Origin: DASTCC01 sp035711465
Lineage (GTDB): Bacteria > Acidobacteriota > Vicinamibacteria > Vicinamibacterales > SCN-69-37
Reading direction: 5' to 3'
NCBI GenBank assembly: GCA_035711465.1
Contig: DASTCC010000327.1
Location: 1 to 10,734, forward strand
DNA: 10,734 nucleotides
The notes beneath the pieces were generated by a model. The model did not search any database. It was not told the origin of the DNA and saw nothing but the letters and a program-made list of their open reading frames with translations. Below, one piece after another: positions 5,634-10,734 of this stretch. The stretch's first letter is position 1; each line of letters starts with the position of its first letter. A program made the position numbers and the translations under genes.

Positions 5634-7172
5634 ATGAGAGCTCTGCTCGTGGCCTGCGCGTGTGTTGGCATGACGGCGCTGCAGCCGGCGCCGAATCGGC
5701 CGGTGCCGAATCAGACCGCCGCCGAACTCGTCGGCAGGGCGTTGGACTCGCTCGGCGGCAAGGCGCGACTCCAGGCGCTCAAGACCGTACGCACGGAAGG
5801 CATGGGCCACGACTGGCACCTCGAGCAGTCGGAACGGCCCGAAGGTCCATGGCTGACGTCGTACATCCAGCGCACGGAGATTCGCGACGTCGCCGCCGGC
5901 CGGCTGCGGCGCGAGACGCAGACGCGCAACTGGAGCCGGCCCGAGTGGGCGGCGCCCGCGGTTCTCGTCACCGATGGTCGCGTCGTCGCGCGCGCTTCCG
6001 GCGATCGCTTCCTGCCAGCGCCGAAGCGCGAGACGGTCGAGCTCACGGAAGCGCTGGCGCTGTTCCCGGACCAGCTGCTGCAGCTCGCGGACGCCGCGAG
6101 CGATCTGAAGCTCGCGGCGCCGCGCACGCTGCAGGGCATGACGCACGACGGCGTGATGTTCCGCTGGAACGACGAGTCGTTCACGGTCTTCCTGAATCCG
6201 TACACGCATCGGTCGACGATGGTCGAAGTCGTGAAACCGGATCCGGGCGGCGCGTGGGGACCGCCGGTCTGGGGTGACGTCACGGAACGCCACTGGTTCG
6301 GCTGGTGGGATCTGATCAAAGGCGTCTACTTCGCGCGGCAGGTCACCACCGAATGGAATGGCTTCGCCAAGCGCGAGTTCTCCGTCCTGAAGATCGCCGT
6401 GGACGAGCCGATCGCGGCCGAACAGCTGGCGATTCCAGCCGAGGCGGCCGCGGCAATCGCACAGGCCGCCGCGCAGCCAAGACCCGCCGGCGTCATCGAC
6501 GAGAGCCGCATCATCGCCGTGAACGCAGCGGTGACGCTGATCCCATCGGGCTACAACGTCATGGTCGTGCAGCAGCCCGATGGCCTCGTCGTCTTCGAAG
6601 CGACGACGTCGTCGGAGTTCACGGCGAGGATGCTCGCAGTCATCGAGAAGCGATTTGCCGGCATGCCGATCAAGGCACTGGTGACGACGTCCGATGCGTG
6701 GCCGCACATCGGCGGCGTCCGCGAGTTCGTCGCGCGCCGGATCCCGATCTACGCGCTCGACCTGAATCTGCCGATTCTCGAGCGGCTGGTCGCGGCGAAA
6801 TGGTCGGAGTCGCCGGATACACTCGCGCGCGCGCCGCAGAAGCCGATCTGGAAGACGGTCACCGCGCGAACGACGATCGGCAGCGGCGAGACGCGCATCG
6901 AGCTGATCCCGGTTCGAGGCGAGCTCGGCGAACGGATGATGATTGCGGCCATGCCTGGACTCGGCCTGGCGTACACGAGCGACCTGATTCAGCGGTCGTC
7001 GCGCGGTGCGGGATTCTTCATGCCGGGGATGCTGGTCGAAGTCATCGACGCGTGGAAGCGCGAGCAGATTGCCGAGCCAGAGCGGGCCGTCGGGATGCAT
7101 CTCGCGCCAGTTGCATGGACCGAGATCTCGAACGCTGCCAATGCGGCCCGGGAGAGCAAGGATCCGTCCTGA
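5634..7172 (+). CDS. Exported two-domain protein with a degenerate metallo-beta-lactamase-like C-terminal domain
   Basis: 512 residues from the ATG with the GAGGTGA site. Residues 1-15 look like a short signal peptide. The region 27-265 opens with A-A-E-L-V-G-R-A-L-D-S-L-G-G and a beta-rich stretch, as in lipoprotein-sorting-like or outer-membrane-associated domains often placed before a metallo-beta-lactamase (MBL) domain in soil bacteria. Residues 290-500 follow the MBL fold: strand-rich 292-325, the helix E-F-T-A-R-M-L-A-V-I-E-K-R-F, then A-L-V-T-T-S353-D-A-W-P-H358-I-G-G, where a working enzyme has H-x-H-x-D-H then x-G-G. Only the last His survives. The G-H-T-x-G-D region also lacks its His (P-V-R-G-E-L-G-E-R near 426-434), while an Asp in Y-T-S-D450 matches the late bridging Asp. 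A catalytically dead or re-purposed enzyme, probably periplasmic, is the best reading. The substrate is unknown. It is a single gene downstream of the anti-sigma gene after a 150-bp gap. Confidence 0.75.
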   Translation: MRALLVACACVGMTALQPAPNRPVPNQTAAELVGRALDSLGGKARLQALKTVRTEGMGHDWHLEQSERPEGPWLTSYIQRTEIRDVAAGRLRRETQTRNWSRPEWAAPAVLVTDGRVVARASGDRFLPAPKRETVELTEALALFPDQLLQLADAASDLKLAAPRTLQGMTHDGVMFRWNDESFTVFLNPYTHRSTMVEVVKPDPGGAWGPPVWGDVTERHWFGWWDLIKGVYFARQVTTEWNGFAKREFSVLKIAVDEPIAAEQLAIPAEAAAAIAQAAAQPRPAGVIDESRIIAVNAAVTLIPSGYNVMVVQQPDGLVVFEATTSSEFTARMLAVIEKRFAGMPIKALVTTSDAWPHIGGVREFVARRIPIYALDLNLPILERLVAAKWSESPDTLARAPQKPIWKTVTARTTIGSGETRIELIPVRGELGERMMIAAMPGLGLAYTSDLIQRSSRGAGFFMPGMLVEVIDAWKREQIAEPERAVGMHLAPVAWTEISNAANAARESKDPS

Positions 7173-7193
7173 GCCCGGTATGCGAAGATTGGC

Positions 7194-7230
7194 AGATATA
7201 TTCTCCGCATAAATTGCGTATATTATTCGC
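7194..7230 (+). repeat. AT-rich imperfect direct repeat upstream of fic
   Basis: Two related 15-mers, AGATATATTCTCCGC (7194-7208) and GCGTATATTATTCGC (7216-7230), match at 10 of 15 positions and share TATATT-n-T-n-CGC. They lie 22 bp apart, two helical turns. Between and overlapping them is a CGCA-TAAAT-TGCG dyad (7206-7218). This is the most AT-rich stretch in the window and is probably a regulatory or promoter region for fic. Confidence 0.4.
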
Positions 7231-7254
7231 GTTCGCCTGAGGCCGCGCTATAAT
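7226..7254 (+). promoter_or_regulatory. Promoter of the fic gene with a perfect TATAAT box
   Basis: TATAAT at 7249-7254 is a full match to the sigma-70 -10 consensus. A weak -35 (TTCGCG, 7226-7231, 3 of 6) sits 17 nt upstream. Transcription would begin near 7261, only about 10 nt before the GTG start, leaving no room for a normal ribosome site. Confidence 0.55.
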
Positions 7255-7277
7255 CACCGCCATAGTTGCGGTGAATA
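7251..7277. promoter_or_regulatory. 27-bp dyad across the fic -10 box, transcription start and start codon
   Basis: TAATCACCGC (7251-7260) and GCGGTGAATA (7268-7277) are inverted copies with one mismatch around a 7-nt centre; the inner 7 bp (TCACCGC/GCGGTGA) are perfect. The dyad overlaps the TATAAT box, the expected start point and the GTG codon, so a protein bound there would block transcription. It is a candidate operator. Confidence 0.5.
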
Positions 7278-8380
7278 CCACCTATATTCATGAGCTGCCC
7301 GATTGGCGGGCCTTTCGGTGGGATCACGCCCGTCTCGCCGCCCCGTTGGCTGCCGCCCGTCACCTACAGGGCCGCCTGATCGGGCAGATGGCGGCGCTCG
7401 GATGCGAGCTCCAGGAACAGGCGATCCTCGGCACCCTGACGACCGACGTCCTCGAGAGCAGCGAGATCGAAGGAGAGCAACTCGACGCGGACCAGGTGCG
7501 CTCATCAGTGGCGCGGCGTCTCGGCCTGGAGATCGCCGGGCTCGTGCCCGCCGATCGTCGTGTCGACGGCGTCGTCGAGATGATGCTCGACGCGACGCAG
7601 CGTTACGACCAGCCGCTCACGACGGAGCGGTTATTCGGCTGGCACGCGGCGCTGTTTCCGACCGGGCGCAGCGGCATGCATCCGATCATGGTCGGCGCCT
7701 GGCGCGGCGATCGCTCCTCGCCGATGCAGGTCGTATCCGGCCCCGTAGGCCGGGAGCGCGTGCACTTCGAGGCGCCGGCGGCGGCACGGCTCGATCGCGA
7801 GATGCGTTCGTTCATCGAGTGGTTCAACGGCGACTCGTCAACCGAACCGGTGCTCAAGGCCGCGAAGGCGCACCTGTGGTTCGTGACCGTGCATCCGTTC
7901 GACGACGGCAACGGCCGCATCGCGCGCGCGATCGCCGACATGGCGCTGGCGCGTTCGGAGGAGAGCGCGCATCGCTTCTACAGCATGTCCGCGCAGATCC
8001 GCCAGGAGCGCGCCGGGTACTACCGCATCCTCGAGGAGACTCAGCAGGGCTCGATGGACATCACGCCGTGGATGATGTGGTTTCTCGATTGCCTGACGCG
8101 CGCGATCGCGCGCGCGCAGTCGGCGCTCTCCGGCGTGATCGCCAAGGGCCGCTACTGGGAGAAGCTCCGCGCCGTGACGCTGAATGAACGCCAGCGGCAG
8201 ATGATCGCCCGGCTGCTCGACGGCTTCGACGGCAAGCTGACGACGTCGAAGTGGGCCGCGCTCACGAAGAGCTCGCAGGACACGGCGCTGCGCGACATCC
8301 AGCAGCTGGTCGATCGCGGCGTGCTGATGCGCAACGCCGCCGGCGGACGCAGCACCAGCTACGCGCTCGCGCCCCTGTAG
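7271..8380 (+). CDS. Fic-family (Fido) protein, class II self-inhibited, with a C-terminal winged helix
   Basis: 369 residues from a GTG; the opening Y-I-H-E-L-P-D-W-R-A-F-R-W-D matches the usual N-terminus of this Fic subgroup, which supports the start. An N-terminal helical domain of the DUF4172 type covers about 1-85 and carries the inhibitory motif S63-S-E-I-E67-G68, matching [ST]-x3-E-[GN], whose Glu blocks the ATP gamma-phosphate site. A flap lies near 141-168 and the catalytic motif H208-P-F-D-D-G-N-G-R216 is complete. A winged helix-turn-helix covers about 303-369. Fic enzymes move AMP (or another nucleotide moiety) from NTPs onto hydroxyl groups of target proteins; the target here is unknown. 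No antitoxin gene is adjacent, as expected when the inhibitory helix is in the same chain. The 3' end overlaps the convergent tag gene by 22 bp. There is no Shine-Dalgarno in front of the GTG. Confidence 0.93.
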   Translation: MNTTYIHELPDWRAFRWDHARLAAPLAAARHLQGRLIGQMAALGCELQEQAILGTLTTDVLESSEIEGEQLDADQVRSSVARRLGLEIAGLVPADRRVDGVVEMMLDATQRYDQPLTTERLFGWHAALFPTGRSGMHPIMVGAWRGDRSSPMQVVSGPVGRERVHFEAPAAARLDREMRSFIEWFNGDSSTEPVLKAAKAHLWFVTVHPFDDGNGRIARAIADMALARSEESAHRFYSMSAQIRQERAGYYRILEETQQGSMDITPWMMWFLDCLTRAIARAQSALSGVIAKGRYWEKLRAVTLNERQRQMIARLLDGFDGKLTTSKWAALTKSSQDTALRDIQQLVDRGVLMRNAAGGRSTSYALAPL

Positions 8381-8937
8381 CGTCGCGGCCGGTACTGTGG
8401 ACAGGTCACGAGATGATCGTTGACCATGCCCGTGGCCTGCATGAACGCGTAGCAGATCGTCGATCCGACGAACGAAAACCCGCGCTTGCGCAGGTCTTTG
8501 CTCATCGCGTCCGATTCGGGCGTCTTGGCAGGGACGTCGTGCATGGCCGTGCGCCGGTTCACGATCGGCGCCCCGCCGACGAACTGCCAGATGTACCGGT
8601 CGAACGTGCCGAACTCGTCGCGGACCGCGAGAAAGGCTTTGGCGTTCTTGACCGCGGCTTCGATCTTGAGGCGGTTGCGGACGATGCCTTCGTCGCGCAT
8701 CAGCGCGGCGATCCTGCGGCGGTCGTAGCGCGCGACCTTCTTCGCGTCGAAGCGATCGAACGCCTTTCGGTACGCCGGCCGCTTGCGCAGGATCGTGATC
8801 CACGAGAGCCCTGCCTGCGCGCCTTCGAGGATCAGCATCTCGAACAGCCGCCGATCGTCGTGGAGCGGGACGCCCCACTCCTCGTCGTGGTACTTCACGT
8901 AGAGCGGGTCTGTCCCCGCCCACGGGCAGCGAGGCAT
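8359..8937 (-). CDS. tag: DNA-3-methyladenine glycosylase I
   Basis: 192 residues from the ATG at 8937, close to the 187 of E. coli Tag and alignable to it without numbering shifts. The zinc-snap ligands C4, H17, H175 and C179 are all present (M-P-R-C at 1-4; K-Y-H-D-E-E-W-G at 15-22; H-L-V-T-C at 175-179), as are the base-pocket residues Y13, Y16, E38 and W46. The enzyme removes 3-methyladenine from alkylated DNA, the first step of base excision repair, and acts in the cytoplasm. The start was chosen because M-P-R-C gives the conserved C4; an in-frame extension to 8997 would run into the upstream peptidase gene. The ATG overlaps the peptidase stop (TGATG), so translation is probably coupled. 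The last 22 bp overlap the end of the convergent fic gene. Confidence 0.95.
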   Translation of the reverse strand: MPRCPWAGTDPLYVKYHDEEWGVPLHDDRRLFEMLILEGAQAGLSWITILRKRPAYRKAFDRFDAKKVARYDRRRIAALMRDEGIVRNRLKIEAAVKNAKAFLAVRDEFGTFDRYIWQFVGGAPIVNRRTAMHDVPAKTPESDAMSKDLRKRGFSFVGSTICYAFMQATGMVNDHLVTCPQYRPRRYRGASA

Positions 8938-10646
8938 CAGCGGCCGCCGGCGATCGATTTGTCGCGAATGGCTTTGAACTCGTTGCCCGGCTTCCACGCC
9001 GGAATCGTCGCCGCCTGCGCGATGCGGTAGCCGACGGCCATCAGCAGCTTCGCCTGCTCGGCATAACCGGACAGATCCCAGTCGGGCTTCACTTCGTCCG
9101 ACGGCTGGTGATAGTCGGTCTTCGTGTATTCGTCCTTCTTCTGCTTGCCGAAGCCCGCCGGTTTGCCGACGTAGTCCAGGCCGTCATCGGTGTTGAGCGC
9201 CGGCACGCCGACCTTGGCGAAGTTGAAGTGATCGGACCGGTAGTAGAAGCCTTTCTCCGGCTCGGCATCGGGAATCAGGATGCGGCCCTGTTCGGCCGCG
9301 GCCTCGCGCAGGTAGTCGTCGAGGTCGGATGCGCCGAGGCCGATGACGATCACGTCCTTCGTCCTGCCCCACATCGGCAGGTTGTCGTCGACGTTGATGT
9401 CGGCGACGGTCTTCGCCAACGGATAGAGCGGGAACTTCGCGTAGTACTCCGAGCCGAGCAGTCCCTGCTCCTCCGCGGTCACGGCGAGGAACAGGATCGA
9501 TCGCTTCGGCGCCGGGTCGAGACGCTTCATCGCGCGCGCGATGGCGATGATGCCGGCCGTCCCGCTGGCGTTGTCGGCGGCGCCGTTGCAGATGTTGTCG
9601 CCGTTCACCGGCGTGCAGACGCCGAAGTGATCCCAATGCGCCGTATACACCACGTACTCGTTCTTGAGCGCGGGATCGCTGCCGTCGAGTCTGGCGATGA
9701 CGTTGTGCGAATCGACCGTCTTCATCGTCTGCGCGAACGACATCGATGCGGTGAGACCGAGCGGCACCGGCTTGAACTCGCGGGTCGCGGCGGCGGCCTT
9801 GAGCGTGTCGATGTCCTGTCCGGCCATCTTCAGCAGGCGCGTGGCCGCGTCGTAGGAGAGCCAGCCCTGGATCGCGGCGCGGCCCATGTTCTTGTCCGGC
9901 GTCACCAGATCGAAGCGCTCGCCGCCAAAGCTCTGCACGACGTTCCAGCCGTAGCCGGCGCGATCCGTTTCGTGCACGATGAAGACCCCGGCGGCGCCCA
10001 GCTCGGCGGCCTTCTCGTACTTGTAGGTCCAGCGGCCGTAGTAGGTCATCGCCGACCCGCCAAAGACCTTCGGATCGAGCGCGCTGCCGGCCTGCACCGG
10101 CGGATCGTTCACGAGCACGACGAGGGTTTTGCCTTTGACGTCGACGCCCCTGAAGTCGTCCCACTGAAACTCGGGCGCCTGCACGCCGTAGCCGACGAAC
10201 ACCATCTCCGAATTGGCGATCGAGACCTGGTCGGTCACGTGCTGGCTGAACGCGACGACGTCGCTCTCGACCTTGAACGACCCGGACTGACCGCCCTTCT
10301 TGACGACGAGCGGCGCAAACTTCCCCGGCGACAGGCCGACGAGCGGCACCTTCTGCACGTAGGTGCCGTCGGGATTGCCGGGAGCGAGACCGGCGGCCTT
10401 GAACTGCTCGGTGAGGTACGCGACGGTCTTGTTCTCGCCCTCGGACCCTGGTTTTCGCCCCTGGAAGTCGTCGGACGAGAGCGTCTGGATGTCCTTCAAT
10501 GCCGTGGCGGTGTCGATGTCGGGCAGCGATGCGACCGGCGTCGGCTTCTCCGCGGCCGGTGCCGGCGATGGCTCGGGGCTCGAGGTACAGGCGGCGGCGA
10601 CGGCGACAGCAAATGCGGCAGCGAGGATCCAGCGGCTCATGGGCAT
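8937..10646 (-). CDS. M28-family zinc metallopeptidase lipoprotein with a PA domain
   Basis: 569 residues from the ATG at 10646. A lipoprotein signal ends A-V-A-A-A-C20, followed by a Pro/Ala/Ser linker (21-40). An M28 peptidase domain is split by a protease-associated (PA) insertion (about 125-300, with A-E-L-G-A-A-G-V-F-I-V-H-E at 214-226). Zinc and catalytic residues are all seen: H337 and D339 in H-W-D-H, D358 in A-A-D-N-A-S-G, E392 (base) and E393 in A-E-E-Q-G, D420 in N-V-D-D, and H513 in D-Y-H-Q-P-S-D-E. C344 and C353 could form a disulfide. It should be an envelope-anchored amino- or carboxypeptidase acting on peptides. A second ATG (10640) is possible; neither has a Shine-Dalgarno, but a TACACT box 6 nt before 10646 suits a leaderless start there. 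tag follows in a TGATG overlap. Confidence 0.93.
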   Translation of the reverse strand: MPMSRWILAAAFAVAVAAACTSSPEPSPAPAAEKPTPVASLPDIDTATALKDIQTLSSDDFQGRKPGSEGENKTVAYLTEQFKAAGLAPGNPDGTYVQKVPLVGLSPGKFAPLVVKKGGQSGSFKVESDVVAFSQHVTDQVSIANSEMVFVGYGVQAPEFQWDDFRGVDVKGKTLVVLVNDPPVQAGSALDPKVFGGSAMTYYGRWTYKYEKAAELGAAGVFIVHETDRAGYGWNVVQSFGGERFDLVTPDKNMGRAAIQGWLSYDAATRLLKMAGQDIDTLKAAAATREFKPVPLGLTASMSFAQTMKTVDSHNVIARLDGSDPALKNEYVVYTAHWDHFGVCTPVNGDNICNGAADNASGTAGIIAIARAMKRLDPAPKRSILFLAVTAEEQGLLGSEYYAKFPLYPLAKTVADINVDDNLPMWGRTKDVIVIGLGASDLDDYLREAAAEQGRILIPDAEPEKGFYYRSDHFNFAKVGVPALNTDDGLDYVGKPAGFGKQKKDEYTKTDYHQPSDEVKPDWDLSGYAEQAKLLMAVGYRIAQAATIPAWKPGNEFKAIRDKSIAGGR

Positions 10647-10652
10647 GGCGCA

Positions 10653-10658
10653 AGTGTA
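10653..10658 (-). promoter_or_regulatory. Candidate -10 box for a leaderless M28 peptidase mRNA
   Basis: On the minus strand TACACT (4 of 6 to TATAAT) ends 6 nt before the ATG at 10646, placing the expected transcript start on the A of that ATG. No -35 box and no ribosome site are seen. Confidence 0.35.
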
Positions 10659-10687
10659 CTCAGAGCCCGGCCGGCCGCGCACGCGCG

Positions 10688-10693
10688 TAAAGT
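10688..10693 (+). promoter_or_regulatory. Candidate -10 box for the right-edge gene
   Basis: TAAAGT (4 of 6 to TATAAT) ends 6 nt before the ATG at 10700, the same geometry as on the opposite strand. An AGGA at 10695-10698 is too close to the ATG to be a normal ribosome site. Confidence 0.25.
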
Positions 10694-10699
10694 TAGGAC

Positions 10700-10734
10700 A
10701 TGCATCTACGACTCCTCCTGCTGTTCGCCCTGAC
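10700..10734 (+). CDS. Start of a probable exported protein, cut by the right edge
   Basis: Only 11 full codons are present: M-H-L-R-L-L-L-L-F-A-L. The Arg followed by a Leu-rich stretch looks like the start of a signal peptide or membrane helix. It is divergent from the M28 peptidase gene with 53 bp between the two ATGs. The family cannot be told from this much sequence. Confidence 0.4.
   Translation, partial: MHLRLLLLFAL

Noticed and set aside
5641..5672. A possible lipobox (L-V-A-C8) in the exported beta-lactamase-fold-like protein
   Set aside because: Only seven residues precede the Cys, too few for a lipoprotein signal peptide; an ordinary signal peptide is more likely.
5469..7100. A 543-codon minus-strand open frame opposite the exported beta-lactamase-fold-like gene
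   Set aside because: It is Arg/Asp-rich without domains. The plus-strand gene has a ribosome site, a signal peptide and fold-level similarity.
7157..7172. A small AGGA-TCCG-TCCT hairpin at the end of the exported protein gene
   Set aside because: The stem is only 4 bp, lies inside the coding sequence and has no T-run.
9108..10733. A plus-strand open frame of over 500 codons opposite the M28 peptidase gene
   Set aside because: It is an antisense shadow. The minus strand carries all M28 metal ligands in order.
1..10734. Frequent GATC/CGATCG words throughout the window, considered as a methylation or uptake signal
   Set aside because: I could not count them against a composition-matched background. 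They are spread within codons such as Ile-Ala and Asp-Arg, so codon bias explains them well enough.

Overview
This is a GC-rich chromosomal window packed with short-gapped genes. It most likely comes from an Acidobacteriota genome, perhaps a Vicinamibacteria-like lineage. The main evidence is an 831-residue duplicated MacB/FtsX-type permease of the ADOP type ("acidobacterial duplicated orphan permease"), supported by a secreted beta-lactamase-fold-like protein and a PA-domain M28 lipoprotein peptidase of kinds common in that phylum. The taxonomic call is inference. No rRNA, tRNA, CRISPR array, insertion sequence or phage gene is visible.

Layout. (1) Positions 1-1300, minus strand: copC followed by copD, a periplasmic copper-binding protein and its membrane partner; copD runs off the left edge. 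(2) Positions 1402-3897, minus strand: the ADOP permease, with no ATPase gene beside it. (3) Positions 3898-4081: a 184-bp divergent control region. (4) Positions 4082-5483, plus strand: a three-gene operon with 4-nt stop/start overlaps, encoding a small membrane protein of unknown function, an ECF sigma factor and a zinc-finger membrane anti-sigma factor. (5) Positions 5634-7172, plus: an exported two-domain protein whose C-terminal half looks like a metallo-beta-lactamase fold that has lost most of its metal ligands. (6) Positions 7271-8380, plus: a Fic-family protein with an N-terminal self-inhibitory motif and a C-terminal winged helix, preceded by an AT-rich region, a perfect TATAAT box and a dyad across the start codon. 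(7) Positions 8359-10646, minus: an M28 lipoprotein peptidase and tag (3-methyladenine DNA glycosylase I), joined by a TGATG junction; tag overlaps the fic 3' end by 22 bp. (8) From position 10700, plus: the first codons of a further, divergent gene with a signal-peptide-like start.

How the genes fit together. CopC and CopD form one copper-handling pair. The sigma/anti-sigma pair plus the leading membrane protein looks like one envelope-sensing module. It may control genes outside the window or the divergent permease, but the sequence does not prove either. The M28 peptidase and tag are probably co-transcribed without an obvious shared pathway. The Fic gene stands alone with no separate antitoxin gene. 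Several starts (M28 peptidase, fic, the right-edge gene) lack a well-placed Shine-Dalgarno sequence and sit close behind a -10-like hexamer, suggesting leaderless or near-leaderless transcripts.

No wholly new multi-gene system is evident. The best leads are the degenerate beta-lactamase-fold protein, the fic promoter dyad, the sigma operon with its unknown membrane protein, and the unusual CopC N-terminus.
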